From: an uncultured Clostridium sp.
GTDB taxonomy: Bacteria; Bacillota; Clostridia; Lachnospirales; Lachnospiraceae
Assembly (NCBI GenBank): GCA_900543885.1
Contig: UQTA01000022.1
Location: 1 to 43,309 of the forward strand
Reading direction: 5' to 3'
DNA length: 43,309 bases
The position numbers and the translations under genes were made by a program. Of the stretch, positions 7,438 to 16,330 are shown piece by piece (the stretch's first letter is position 1; each line of letters begins with the position of its first letter). The notes below the pieces were generated by a model. That model was not told the DNA's origin. It saw only the letters and a list, made by a program, of their open reading frames with translations, and searched no databases.

Positions 7438-8079
7438 ATGACAAAAGAAGAACTGGCACTGGTTGTGATTGACCGGCTGAAAAAAGAATATCCGGATGCA
7501 GGCTGCACTTTAGATTATAACCAGGCATGGAAATTGTTAGTCAGTGTGCGGCTGGCTGCACAGTGTACGGATGCCAGAGTCAATGTGGTGGTGGAAGATC
7601 TGTATAAAAAGTTTCCAGACGTAAATTCCCTGGCAGATGCACCGTTAGAAGAAATCGAGGCCATTGTAAAACCATGCGGACTGGGACACAGCAAGGCAAG
7701 AGATATCAAAGCCTGCATGACCCGGCTGAAAGAGGATTATAATGGAAACGTGCCCGATGATTTTAATGCTCTGTTAAAACTGCCGGGAGTCGGCCGCAAA
7801 AGTGCCAATCTGATCATGGGTGATGTATTTGGAAAGCCTGCCATCGTAACAGATACCCATTGTATCCGCCTGGTCAACCGCATAGGACTGGTGGATGGCA
7901 TAAAAGACCCGAAAAAGGTGGAAATGGAGCTTTGGAAACTGATCCCGCCCCAGGAAGGAAGCGATTTCTGCCACCGTCTGGTGTATCACGGAAGAGCTGT
8001 GTGCAGTGCCAGGACAAAGCCTGACTGCGGCCATTGCTGTCTTAGTGATGTCTGTAAAAAAGCAGGTGTAGAAAGCTGA
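7438..8079 (+). CDS. nth: Endonuclease III (DNA glycosylase/AP lyase)
   Basis: 213 residues from ATG 7438, 7 bases after AGGAG; the in-frame GTG at 7435 would be too close. It excises oxidised pyrimidines and nicks the abasic site. Seen: helix-hairpin-helix LPGVGRKSAN with catalytic Lys121, catalytic Asp139 in VTDTHC, and the C-terminal iron-sulfur cluster cysteines C189, C197, C200 and C206. The first cysteine spacing is seven residues rather than the six in E. coli Nth (a Thr inserted), still compatible with a cluster. The gene follows citC by 75 bases with no terminator between, so it may be read through from the MATE-citC transcript. Confidence 0.95.
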   Translation: MTKEELALVVIDRLKKEYPDAGCTLDYNQAWKLLVSVRLAAQCTDARVNVVVEDLYKKFPDVNSLADAPLEEIEAIVKPCGLGHSKARDIKACMTRLKEDYNGNVPDDFNALLKLPGVGRKSANLIMGDVFGKPAIVTDTHCIRLVNRIGLVDGIKDPKKVEMELWKLIPPQEGSDFCHRLVYHGRAVCSARTKPDCGHCCLSDVCKKAGVES

Positions 8080-8223
8080 AAAACAGGGTGTTAAGACGCA
8101 ATAAAAAATATGCTAAAAAGTTGCTAATACAATTTAATAAAAAGACAAAATAGTCCTGCAAAAGGAAAAAATTGTCCAGAGAAATCCCTTTCTTTTTTTA
8201 CTATACTTAGTGCATAAGTTCTA

Positions 8224-8280
8224 ACAGATCAGGATCATAAAACCTTGTTGAAGGCAGATTCAACAAGTGAAATGATCTGT
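8224..8280 (+). promoter_or_regulatory. Nested palindrome upstream of the TRAP operon
   Basis: Outer arms ACAGATCA (8224-8231) and TGATCTGT (8273-8280) enclose inner arms CTTGTTGAA (8244-8252) and TTCAACAAG (8259-8267) with a 6-base loop. Both pairs are perfect. The block ends 40 bases before the start codon, so it may be a leader RNA structure or paired operators. A -10-like TATACT lies near 8200 without a convincing -35. The rest of 8080-8320 shows nothing else I can name. Confidence 0.55.
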
Positions 8281-8320
8281 GACAGAACCCAATTTAGTAA
8301 AAGAAGAGAGGGATATTTTT

Positions 8321-9346
8321 ATGAAAGGGATCATGAAAAAAGCGGTTTTCCTTGCAGCAGCCGGTATAACGGCGCTGGCGCTTTCCGGTTGTTCTGCAGG
8401 CGGCGGTAAGCGTATTGTGCGTATTTCCCATGCACAGTCTGAAACACATCCAGAGCATCTGGGGCTTCTGGCATTTAAGGAATATGTGGAAGAGCGGCTG
8501 GGAGATAAATATGAAGTCCAGATCTTTCCAAATGAACTGTTAGGATCAGCACAGAAAGCAATTGAGCTGACACAGACAGGAGCCATTGATTTTGTTGTGG
8601 CAGGTACAGCGAATCTGGAGACATTTGCCAGTGTGTATGAGATCTTCAGTATGCCATATCTTTTTGATTCAGAAGAGGTTTATAAGTCCGTGATGGAAGA
8701 TTCGGATTACATGGAAAAAGTGTATGAATCTACAGATGAAGCAGGTTTCCGTGTAGTTACCTGGTACAATGCAGGAACCAGAAACTTTTATGCAAAAACA
8801 CCGATCTATACACCTGATGACCTGAAAGGCAAGAAGATCCGTGTACAGCAGAGTCCGGCCAGTGTTGCCATGGCAAATGCTTTTGGTGCAGCAGCAGCGC
8901 CTATGAGTTTTGGCGAAGTTTATACAGCGATCCAGCAGGGCGTGATCGACGGAGCAGAAAACAATGAGCTGGCGCTGACAAACAATAAGCACGGCGAAGT
9001 GGCCAAGTACTATACATATAACAAACACCAGATGGTACCGGATATGCTGGTTGCAAACCTGAAGTTTTTAAACAGCTTAAGTCCGGAGGAATATCAGATT
9101 TTTAAAGAAGCAGCAGAAAAATCCACAGAAGTAGAGTTAGAAGAGTGGGATAAGAGCATTGCTGAGGCGAAAAAGATCGCAGCTGAAGATATGGGCGTGG
9201 AATTTATTGATGTGGATGTAAATGCATTCAAACAAAAGGTTCTTCCCCTTCATGAGAAAATGCTGGCAGAAAATCCGAAGATCGCAGATGTTTATGAACA
9301 TATCAAGGAAGCAAATGAGGCGGCAGCCGGAAAGGAAGGCAAGTAA
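8321..9346 (+). CDS. TRAP transporter substrate-binding lipoprotein (DctP family)
   Basis: 341 residues from ATG 8321 (GAGAGGG 8 bases upstream; the GTG at 8279 lies within the palindrome and is unlikely). It starts with a lipoprotein signal peptide ending in LALSGC, so Cys is the lipid anchor. The mature part has the DctP fold pattern: RISHAQSETHPEH near the start, NELLGSAQKAIELTQTGAIDF, YNAGTRNFYA, the carboxylate-binding Arg region KGKKIRVQQSP, and the hinge region QQGVIDGAENN. TRAP binding proteins capture organic acids, often sugar acids or C4-dicarboxylates, outside the membrane and pass them to the QM subunits. The substrate cannot be told from this alone. First gene of a three-gene operon, overlapping dctQ by one base. 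Confidence 0.93.
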   Translation: MKGIMKKAVFLAAAGITALALSGCSAGGGKRIVRISHAQSETHPEHLGLLAFKEYVEERLGDKYEVQIFPNELLGSAQKAIELTQTGAIDFVVAGTANLETFASVYEIFSMPYLFDSEEVYKSVMEDSDYMEKVYESTDEAGFRVVTWYNAGTRNFYAKTPIYTPDDLKGKKIRVQQSPASVAMANAFGAAAAPMSFGEVYTAIQQGVIDGAENNELALTNNKHGEVAKYYTYNKHQMVPDMLVANLKFLNSLSPEEYQIFKEAAEKSTEVELEEWDKSIAEAKKIAAEDMGVEFIDVDVNAFKQKVLPLHEKMLAENPKIADVYEHIKEANEAAAGKEGK

Positions 9347-9849
9347 TGGAAACAATGCGGAAAGTAAGAAGATCCATGATGAAAGTGCTGGGGTATCTGA
9401 TCATAGTTCTGTTTATGCTGATGACGGCAGTAGGAAGTTATCAGATCATCACAAGGTATTTTTTTAACCGTCCAAGTACTGTATCAGAAGAACTTTTAAC
9501 CTATTCCTTTACCTGGATGTCCCTTCTGGCATCTGCCTATGTTTTCGGCAAAAGAGACCATATGAGAATGGGATTTATGGCAGATAAACTGACAGGAAAT
9601 TTCAGAAAATATCTGGAGATCGCCATTGACCTGTTATCCTTTAGCTTTGCGGCAGTTGTTATGGTATACGGCGGCTGTTCCATTACAAAGCTGACAATGA
9701 TCCAGACAACAGCATCTTTACGTGTGCCAATGGGATATATTTATATGATCGTTCCTGTAAGCGGCATCCTTATTATGATATTTGCGGCTATGAACGCAGC
9801 TGAAATGTTTCATCATGAGTTCAAAGAAGCCGGGGAGGTGAGAGTATGA
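9346..9849 (+). CDS. TRAP transporter small membrane subunit (DctQ family)
   Basis: 167 residues, four hydrophobic segments, with the typical DctQ pattern (RYFFNRPSTVSEELLTYSFTW, then KRDHMRMGF). It pairs with the large subunit to form the Na+-driven membrane channel of the TRAP system. Its ATG shares an A with the TAA stop of the binding-protein gene, and its own TGA overlaps the start of the large-subunit gene (ATGA), so the three are translationally coupled. Confidence 0.92.
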   Translation: METMRKVRRSMMKVLGYLIIVLFMLMTAVGSYQIITRYFFNRPSTVSEELLTYSFTWMSLLASAYVFGKRDHMRMGFMADKLTGNFRKYLEIAIDLLSFSFAAVVMVYGGCSITKLTMIQTTASLRVPMGYIYMIVPVSGILIMIFAAMNAAEMFHHEFKEAGEVRV

Positions 9850-11153
9850 CAATCGCAGGACTTTGCGGACTTATTATCTTTGTATTGCTGGCGATCATGC
9901 TGATCGCAGGTGTACCCATTGCAGTAGCGCTGGCGGTTTCTTCTATCTGCGCTATCTTGCCTGTTTTAAATATGGGCGCAAGTGTACTGACTGGTGCCCA
10001 GAGAATTTTTTCCGGTATCTCTGTATTCAGCCTTCTTGCAATTCCTTTCTTCATTCTGGCTGGAAATCTGATGAACAAAGGCGGTATTGCGATCCGCCTG
10101 ATCAATTTTGCAAAACTGTTTACCGGTAATATTCCAGGTGCCCTTGCTCATACTAACGCAGTGGCAAATATGCTTTTTGGCGCGATCTCCGGTTCTGGTA
10201 CAGCGGCAGCTTCTGCTATGGGATCTATTATCGGACCTATTGAAGAGGAAGAAGGCTATGACCGTGATTTCTCTGCTGCTGCAAATATTGCCACAGCCCC
10301 TACTGGTCTTCTGATCCCGCCAAGCAACGTTATGATCACATTTTCACTGGTCAGCGGTGGAACCTCAGTAGCAGCCCTTTTTATGGCAGGTTATATTCCC
10401 GGTATCCTCTGGGGACTTGCATGTATGGTAGTGATCTACGTTTTTGCAAAGAAAAAAGGATATCGCAGTACGAAGAAATATACAGCATCTGAAAAAGTAA
10501 AAGTATTTTTACAGGCGATCCCATGTCTGTTTATGATCATCGTAGTAATTGGCGGAATTATCTCAGGTGTATTTACAGCAACAGAAGGAAGCGTAGTTGC
10601 AGTTGTATACAGCATGGTATTGGCAATTTTCTTCTACAAATCCATTAAACCATCAGAACTGCCAAAGATCTTCCTTGACAGCGCGGAAATGACAGGCATT
10701 ATTATTTTCCTGATCGGTGTATCCAGCATTATGAGCTGGGTCATGGCTTTCACCGGTATCCCTACAGCAGTCAGTGAAGGCATGCTTGGAATCAGCAATA
10801 ACCGTTATGTGATCTTATTTATCATTAACATCCTGCTTCTCATCGTAGGAACCTTTATGGATATGACACCGGCATGCCTGATCTTTACTCCTATTTTCCT
10901 TCCGATCTGCCAGGCTCTGGGAATGAATACCATTCACTTTGGTATTATGATGATATTCAATCTCTGTATCGGAACCATTACGCCGCCGGTAGGAACTACC
11001 TTGTTTGTAGGTGTTAAGGTAGGAAAAACAAGGATCGAACAGGTGATCCGGCCGCTGCTGTATTATTTTGGGGCGATCTTTATCGTACTGATGTTTGTAT
11101 CCTATGTTCCTGCATTGTCGTTGTGGCTGCCGGGACTGCTTGGATACGTATAA
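9846..11153 (+). CDS. TRAP transporter large membrane subunit (DctM family)
   Basis: 435 residues, about 12 membrane segments. DctM hallmarks are present: GVPIAVALAV near the N-terminus, FSLLAIPFFILAGNLMN, GAISGSGTAAASAMGSI, IATAPTGLLIPPSN, and in the second half DMTPACLIFTPIFLPI and GTITPPVGTTLFVG. It is the transport-competent subunit that couples Na+ entry to solute uptake. The start overlaps the stop of the small subunit (ATGA). A strong terminator lies 17 bases after the stop, so the operon has three genes. Confidence 0.95.
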   Translation: MTIAGLCGLIIFVLLAIMLIAGVPIAVALAVSSICAILPVLNMGASVLTGAQRIFSGISVFSLLAIPFFILAGNLMNKGGIAIRLINFAKLFTGNIPGALAHTNAVANMLFGAISGSGTAAASAMGSIIGPIEEEEGYDRDFSAAANIATAPTGLLIPPSNVMITFSLVSGGTSVAALFMAGYIPGILWGLACMVVIYVFAKKKGYRSTKKYTASEKVKVFLQAIPCLFMIIVVIGGIISGVFTATEGSVVAVVYSMVLAIFFYKSIKPSELPKIFLDSAEMTGIIIFLIGVSSIMSWVMAFTGIPTAVSEGMLGISNNRYVILFIINILLLIVGTFMDMTPACLIFTPIFLPICQALGMNTIHFGIMMIFNLCIGTITPPVGTTLFVGVKVGKTRIEQVIRPLLYYFGAIFIVLMFVSYVPALSLWLPGLLGYV

Positions 11154-11170
11154 AAGCAGAAGAATTATTT

Positions 11171-11210
11171 AAAAGGCATCCGGGAACTTCACCCCCCGAT
11201 GCCTTTTTTT
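11171..11210 (+). terminator. Intrinsic terminator of the TRAP operon
   Basis: AAAGGCATC pairs with GATGCCTTT around a C-rich loop, followed by seven T (to 11210). Confidence 0.92.
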
Positions 11211-11211
11211 C

Positions 11212-11240
11212 TTGCCAACATTTTAGCAATATAGTATAAT
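11212..11240 (+). promoter_or_regulatory. Sigma-A promoter of the ddh operon
   Basis: TTGCCA (11212-11217), 17-base spacer, TATAAT (11235-11240). Predicted transcription start is about 11247, just after the TRAP terminator, giving a leader of about 115 bases. Confidence 0.8.
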
Positions 11241-11251
11241 TTTTGAGAGTA

Positions 11252-11312
11252 CCAAGGTCAAATGGTCTGAAATCTGATGCAGTTCTGCCTGCAGAAAGGA
11301 GTTTGATCTTGG
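11252..11312 (+). promoter_or_regulatory. Structured 5' leader of the ddh operon
   Basis: CCAAGGTCAAA (11252-11262) pairs with TTTGATCTTGG (11302-11312) as an 11-bp stem with one G-U pair, starting within about 5 bases of the predicted transcription start. The enclosed 39 bases can form an inner hairpin (TTCTG/CAGAA around 11283-11296). It does not show the conserved sequences of the lysine riboswitch or a T-box. It could be an mRNA-stabilising 5' stem, a metabolite sensor or a protein-binding site. Confidence 0.45.
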
Positions 11313-11363
11313 AACCTGATTTTTGTTGATAAAAGGGCCAAATGACAGAAAGGAAGTACAAAC

Positions 11364-12350
11364 ATGACAATCAGAATCGGCATTTTAGGTTACGGCAATC
11401 TTGGAAAAGGAGTAGAGTGCGCTGTTAAGCACAATCCAGATATGGAACTGAAGGCAGTTTTCACAAGAAGAGATCCTGCCAGTCTTTCTATTCTTACAGA
11501 AGGGGCAAAGGTATATTCAGTAGCAGATGCGACTGCTATGAAAGATGAGATCGATGTTCTGATCATCTGCGGCGGCAGTGCCACAGACCTTCCAAAACAG
11601 ACTCCGGAAATGGCAAAATATTTTAATGTAATTGACAGCTTCGATACTCACGCAAGAATCCCAGAGCATTTTGAAGCAGTAGATAAAGCGGCAAAAGAAA
11701 GTGGTCATATCGGACTGATCTCTGTAGGCTGGGATCCAGGTATGTTCTCTTTAAACCGTCTGTATGCAAATGCTATCCTTCCAGGAGGAAAAGATTATAC
11801 ATTCTGGGGCAAGGGAGTAAGCCAGGGACATTCTGATGCAATCAGACGTATTGCAGGTGTTAAGGATGCAAGACAGTATACTATTCCGGTAGAAAGTGCC
11901 TTAGAGGCAGTAAGAAGCGGAAGCCAGCCGGAACTGACTACCAGACAGAAGCACACCAGAGAGTGCTTTGTAGTGGCAGAAGAGGGAGCAGATCTTAAGA
12001 AGATCGAAGAAGAGATCGTTACCATGCCAAATTATTTTGCTGATTATGATACCACGGTACATTTTATCAGCGAAGAAGAGCTGTTAAGAGACCATGCAGG
12101 TATCCCACATGGCGGTTTTGTGATCCGTACAGGAAAGACAGGATGGAATGATGAAAACTCTCATGTGATCGAGTACAGCTTAAAGCTGGATTCCAACCCT
12201 GAATTTACTTCTTCTGTATTGGCAGCTTATGCAAGAGCAGCTTATCGTTTAAGAAACGAAGGACAGACAGGCTGCAAGACTGTATTTGATATTGCACCAG
12301 CTTATCTGGCAGCAGAAGACGGAGCATATTTAAGAAAGCACATGCTGTAG
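11364..12350 (+). CDS. ddh: meso-Diaminopimelate D-dehydrogenase
   Basis: 328 residues, the standard length. The Rossmann dinucleotide loop GILGYGNLGKGVE is at the N-terminus, followed by AVFTRRDP (NADP-binding arginines), DSFDTHARIPEH, VGWDPGMFSLNRLY and GWNDENSHVIEYSLKLDSNPEF, all characteristic of the family. The enzyme makes meso-diaminopimelate from tetrahydrodipicolinate, NADPH and ammonia in one step, supplying lysine and peptidoglycan precursors. AGGAAG precedes the ATG by 8 bases. It is the first gene of a five-gene operon whose other members (molybdopterin oxidoreductase, membrane protein, HD hydrolase, flavodoxin) have no known link to lysine synthesis. Confidence 0.95.
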   Translation: MTIRIGILGYGNLGKGVECAVKHNPDMELKAVFTRRDPASLSILTEGAKVYSVADATAMKDEIDVLIICGGSATDLPKQTPEMAKYFNVIDSFDTHARIPEHFEAVDKAAKESGHIGLISVGWDPGMFSLNRLYANAILPGGKDYTFWGKGVSQGHSDAIRRIAGVKDARQYTIPVESALEAVRSGSQPELTTRQKHTRECFVVAEEGADLKKIEEEIVTMPNYFADYDTTVHFISEEELLRDHAGIPHGGFVIRTGKTGWNDENSHVIEYSLKLDSNPEFTSSVLAAYARAAYRLRNEGQTGCKTVFDIAPAYLAAEDGAYLRKHML

Positions 12351-12360
12351 GAGAAATGCC

Positions 12361-14373
12361 ATGACCTATATTCAGAAAACCATCTGCCCTTATGACTGCC
12401 CCACATCCTGTGGACTGCTGGCAGAGACTGATGGAAAAGAGATCTTAAGCGTCAGAGGAGATAAGACGCATCCGGCTAATCAAGGTCTGATCTGCCGGAA
12501 GATGCAAAATTACGAAACATCCGTAAACAGTGAAAAAAGGATCCTTACCCCTCTTCGCCGTACCGGTAAAAAGGGAAGCGGGCAGTTTATGCCTGTTACC
12601 TGGGAAGAAGCAGGAGATGAGATCGCAGAACGTTTTCTGAAAATCATCAGGGAGGATGGCCCTCAGGCTATCCTTCCCGTTGTCTATTCCGGGGTTATGG
12701 GCGTGATCCAGAGAAAGTGCGGGGAAGCATTTTTTAACCGTTTAGGCGCCTGTTCACTGGTAATGACGCTTTGTGCTTCTGCCAAAGGAGCCGGTTACAG
12801 CGCTGTGGCAGGAAAAACAGGTTGTCTGGATCCAAGAGAATTGGAGGATAGTGATTTCTTTCTTATCTGGGGGAGCAATATTAAGGCTACCAGACTGCAG
12901 ATATTGCCGCTTCTTGCCAGAAAAAGAAAAGAAGGAAAAAAAGTGATCCTTATTGAAGCCTGCGGCAGAGACAGTGCTTCTTACTGTGATCAGGCTGTGT
13001 ATATCCGTCCCGGAACGGACGGGGCACTGGCACTTGCCATGATGCATGTTCTCTGGCGGGAGCATCTGGAAGACGAGGATTTTTTAAGGAACCAGTCAGA
13101 AGGATATGAACAGTTTTTGCCTGAGATCAAAAAGTCCACTCCCCAGTGGGCACAGGAAATTACAGGGATCCCTGCAGCAATGATTGAAGAACTGGCCGCT
13201 GCTTATGGAAGAGCAAAAGCACCTGCCATCGTACTGGGAAGCGGTCTGTCCCGTTATGGAAATGGTGGAATGACGGTGCGGCTGATCACCATCCTTTCTG
13301 CTTTTACAGGAGCCTGGAAGTACCCGGGCGGCGGCATCTGCGGCTGCGACCACAATCTGGGTGATTTTGTGGATACAAAGCGGATTACGAGACCGGATTT
13401 CAGGAAAAGTCCGGCACGGATCGTAAATATTAATCAGCTTTCATCTGCTTTAAATGCAGAAGGGAAAGAAAAGATCAGGGCACTGTATGTTTATGCAGGT
13501 AATCCGGTGAACTCTGTATGTGACCAGACCGGTATTTTAAAAGGCATAGAAAGGGATGACCTGTTTACTGTAGTCCATGAGCGGTTTATGACGGATACAG
13601 CTCTTTATGCGGACATTATCTTACCGGCTGCATTTTCCGTGGAACAGACAGACTGTTATAAGGCATACGGATACGGTACCTTTGCTGTGTCAAACAAGAT
13701 CATTGATCCGCCGGGACAATGCAAGAGCAACTGGGATACTTTTTGCTTCTTAGCCGGGAAGCTGGGATTGAAAGAAGATTACTTTAAACAGACAGCAGAA
13801 GATGCATTAGAAGATCTGCTTTCCCATCCGGGAAAGGATTTAGCACGGCTTACGAAAGAACAATGGGAGATTTTAAAAGAAGGCGGTACTGTTTCAGCAG
13901 ATTTTGCAGATCACTGTGATTTTAAAACGCCTTCTGGAAAATTCATGATCGTAAATGAGACCCAGAAAGAGCCGGTCCCCCATTATATGCCATGTTACGG
14001 AGGTACATATCCCTATCATCTGATCTCAGTGCCTGACAGCCATACTTTAAATTCCATCTTTTTAGAAAGAGAGGATCTGATAGAAAGCAGAGGTTCGGCA
14101 TCTTTGATGCTCCATCCGGAAGACGGGGCTGAACTGGGGATAAAGGATGGAGACAGGATCATCGCCTGGAATGACCTGGCGGAGGTAGAATTTAAGGCAT
14201 TATTTACAGATCAGATCGCCAGAAAAACAGCAGCAGCTTCCGGAGTCTACAGTTCGGCTATTACAGGCCAGCGGCTTCAGGTAAACGCATTAAATCATGA
14301 GCGCCTGTCTGATATAGGAGAAGCCACAACACTGAATGACAATACCATTGATATAAAAAGGAGTACTTTTTGA
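12361..14373 (+). CDS. Molybdopterin-dependent oxidoreductase with [4Fe-4S] domain
   Basis: 670 residues. The N-terminus has the Fe4S4 motif of the DMSO-reductase superfamily (C9, C13, C17, C45), followed by the molybdopterin domains: WEEAGDEIAERF, a likely molybdenum-ligand region LC138ASAKG that aligns with the NapA-type cysteine, FLIWGSNIKATR, the GTDGALALAM loop, and a C-terminal dinucleotide-binding domain (from ~540; HTLNS, GIKDGDRI). No separate iron-sulfur or membrane-anchor subunit follows, and there is no twin-arginine signal, so it acts in the cytoplasm, probably with a soluble electron carrier; the flavodoxin-like gene three places on is a candidate (inferred). It belongs to the single-subunit group that includes thiosulfate/polysulfide reductase-like and BisC-like enzymes; substrate unknown. 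AGGAG overlaps the ddh stop codon. Confidence 0.88.
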   Translation: MTYIQKTICPYDCPTSCGLLAETDGKEILSVRGDKTHPANQGLICRKMQNYETSVNSEKRILTPLRRTGKKGSGQFMPVTWEEAGDEIAERFLKIIREDGPQAILPVVYSGVMGVIQRKCGEAFFNRLGACSLVMTLCASAKGAGYSAVAGKTGCLDPRELEDSDFFLIWGSNIKATRLQILPLLARKRKEGKKVILIEACGRDSASYCDQAVYIRPGTDGALALAMMHVLWREHLEDEDFLRNQSEGYEQFLPEIKKSTPQWAQEITGIPAAMIEELAAAYGRAKAPAIVLGSGLSRYGNGGMTVRLITILSAFTGAWKYPGGGICGCDHNLGDFVDTKRITRPDFRKSPARIVNINQLSSALNAEGKEKIRALYVYAGNPVNSVCDQTGILKGIERDDLFTVVHERFMTDTALYADIILPAAFSVEQTDCYKAYGYGTFAVSNKIIDPPGQCKSNWDTFCFLAGKLGLKEDYFKQTAEDALEDLLSHPGKDLARLTKEQWEILKEGGTVSADFADHCDFKTPSGKFMIVNETQKEPVPHYMPCYGGTYPYHLISVPDSHTLNSIFLEREDLIESRGSASLMLHPEDGAELGIKDGDRIIAWNDLAEVEFKALFTDQIARKTAAASGVYSSAITGQRLQVNALNHERLSDIGEATTLNDNTIDIKRSTF

Positions 14374-15671
14374 AACGATACTTTGCACCCTTTAAAGAAT
14401 TGCGTTCTCTTAAAAGAAGAGAAAAGTTTTTTGTACTGTCCCTGATCCCGTTATATTTCATTGTTATTGGTTTATTTCTTCAGCCGCTTAACGAGATCAT
14501 TCCGGGCATCATATGTATTGTGCGGGAACCGGATGTGCTGATCACAGACTATTTCGCAGTAGGCGGGCTGGGGGCGGCCCTGATCAACGCCGGTCTTACT
14601 ACTCTGCTCAGCATTGCCCTGATCTACTTTACAGGAAAAGAGATGGATGGCCATACTATTACATCCAGCTGCCTGATGTTTGGTTTTTCCCTTTTCGGAA
14701 AGAACATTGTCAACATCTGGGCGATTATGGCAGGTGTTGTATTGTATTCAAAATATCATGGTACTTCTTTAAAACGATATCTGTACGTTGGTTTGTATGG
14801 CACCAGTCTTTCGCCGATCATGACTCAGATGATGCATATTGGGAAATTTCCCCTTCCAGTCTGTCTTATGCTGTCACTGCTTTTAGGACTTGGCATTGGC
14901 TTTGTGCTGCCGCCGTTGTGTACTCATGTACATTATGCTCATCAGGGATATTCTCTGTATAATGTGGGTTTTGGCGCAGGTATCATTGCAACAGTGGTAG
15001 TGTCATTGGCAAAATCTTTTGGAATCAAAGTAGAGTCCCGTCTGATCTGGTCCGTTGGGAATAATACGTTGTTTGCAGTGATTTTATTGTCTTTGTTTGG
15101 ATTTATGATTGCTTCAGCGGTTGCAGTAAGAGGAAAGACCATTTTGGAATCTTACCGTCGGGTTCTGAAAACAACGGGAATCGCAGGTACAGATTATCTG
15201 AAAGACGAAGGCGGGGCAACTACCGTATTTAATATGGGTATCAACGGTTTGTTTGCTACATTATTTGTTCTGGCAGTGAAGGGGGATCTGAATGGCCCGA
15301 CTATCTGCGGTATTTTCACGATTGTAGGCTTTAGTTCCACAGGAAAGCATTTAAGAAATATTGCACCTATTATGTTTGGTGTTTATCTTGCAAGTTTTAC
15401 CAAGACATGGGCCATTAACCAGCCTTCCCCGATTCTGGCGCTGCTATTTTCAACTACACTGGCACCGGTGGCGGGAAAATTTGGCCCTATTGTAGGAATC
15501 ATTGCAGGTTATCTCCATTCTTCAGTTGCTTTAAATGTGGGAATTGTATACGGGGGCATGAATCTGTATAATAATGGTTTCGCAGGGGGTATTGTTGCTG
15601 TCTTCCTGGTACCTGTAGTACAGTCTATCAGTGACAGAAAGGCAAGAGCGAGAGGTGGATTGTCTCTGTAA
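14370..15671 (+). CDS. DUF1576-family integral membrane protein
   Basis: 433 residues, about 11-12 hydrophobic segments, recognised as a DUF1576 protein; function unknown. It starts with TTG at 14370, overlapping the TGA of the oxidoreductase gene, with a strong AAAAGGAG six bases upstream. The sequence is repetitive in style: two halves each contain small-residue-rich loops (GVGGLGAALINAGL-like, GAGIIATVV; NMGINGLFATLF, GGMNLYNNGFAGG), hinting at an internal duplication as in many transporters. Translationally coupled to the molybdopterin enzyme, so it could import its substrate or export its product; this is inference from position. Confidence 0.8.
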   Translation: MKRYFAPFKELRSLKRREKFFVLSLIPLYFIVIGLFLQPLNEIIPGIICIVREPDVLITDYFAVGGLGAALINAGLTTLLSIALIYFTGKEMDGHTITSSCLMFGFSLFGKNIVNIWAIMAGVVLYSKYHGTSLKRYLYVGLYGTSLSPIMTQMMHIGKFPLPVCLMLSLLLGLGIGFVLPPLCTHVHYAHQGYSLYNVGFGAGIIATVVVSLAKSFGIKVESRLIWSVGNNTLFAVILLSLFGFMIASAVAVRGKTILESYRRVLKTTGIAGTDYLKDEGGATTVFNMGINGLFATLFVLAVKGDLNGPTICGIFTIVGFSSTGKHLRNIAPIMFGVYLASFTKTWAINQPSPILALLFSTTLAPVAGKFGPIVGIIAGYLHSSVALNVGIVYGGMNLYNNGFAGGIVAVFLVPVVQSISDRKARARGGLSL

Positions 15672-15745
15672 GTTTAATGTACAGTTTATCAGAAGAGGAC
15701 TTCCTTAAGTTGGTAAAAACAGAAGAGAGAGGAAAAGATTTTGTT

Positions 15746-16330
15746 ATGGATGAACGTCTGAAAAAACAGCTGGATTTTGCCCTGGAGATTGATAAAGAGA
15801 AAAATATCTTTCGTCAGACCCACTTATCTGGTCATGGAAGAAATGAAAATGATGCGGAGCATGCATGGCATATGGCGATCATGGCTTATCTTCTGCGGGA
15901 GTACTCCAATGAGCCTGTTGACATTACCAGAGTCATGCTTATGTGCCTGATCCATGATGTAGTGGAGATTGATGCCGGGGATACGTATGCCTATGATGAA
16001 GAAGGCAAAAAGACCCAGAAAGAAAGAGAAGAAGCAGCAAAGGAACGGATCTATTCTCTGCTTCCGGAAGACCAGAAAAAGGAACTGTCGGCTATTTTTG
16101 ACGAATTTGAGGCAAGCAAAACACCGGAAGCTAAGTTTGCCCATGCAATGGATAATCTTCAGCCGCTGATGCTGAACAACAGCAATGGCGGAGGGGACTG
16201 GAGAGAACATGGAGTGAGCGCTAAGCAGGTATATGGCCGTCAGAAACGTACCAAAGAAGGATCTGAAAAGTTGTATGAGATCACAGACCAGATCATAAAG
16301 AAACATAAAGAGAAGGGAGATTTAAAATGA
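15746..16330 (+). CDS. HD-domain hydrolase (YfbR/HDDC2-like 5'-nucleotidase)
   Basis: 194 residues from ATG 15746; an in-frame ATG at 15677 would add 23 residues. The later start is preferred because members of this family usually begin with a sequence like MDERLKKQLDFALEIDKEK, and a GAGAGGA lies about 12 bases before it. Metal ligands of the HD fold are present: H39 (NDAEHAWH), H70-D71 (CLIHDVVEIDAGD) and the later Asp in HAMDNLQPL. Relatives hydrolyse deoxynucleoside monophosphates; the substrate here is inferred. Fourth gene of the ddh operon; its TGA overlaps the ATG of the flavodoxin gene. Confidence 0.85.
   Translation: MDERLKKQLDFALEIDKEKNIFRQTHLSGHGRNENDAEHAWHMAIMAYLLREYSNEPVDITRVMLMCLIHDVVEIDAGDTYAYDEEGKKTQKEREEAAKERIYSLLPEDQKKELSAIFDEFEASKTPEAKFAHAMDNLQPLMLNNSNGGGDWREHGVSAKQVYGRQKRTKEGSEKLYEITDQIIKKHKEKGDLK

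Noticed and set aside
11252..11312. Lysine riboswitch or T-box upstream of ddh
   Set aside because: The conserved L-box core and the T-box GGTGGNACCGCG sequence are absent; only a simple stem is visible.
12754..13353. Minus-strand ORFs inside the molybdopterin enzyme gene
   Set aside because: Antisense shadows of a gene with intact iron-sulfur and molybdopterin motifs.
15824..16306. Minus-strand ORF of 160 residues opposite the HD hydrolase gene
   Set aside because: It shadows a gene with clear metal-binding motifs and tight operon overlaps; no start site or recognisable domain.
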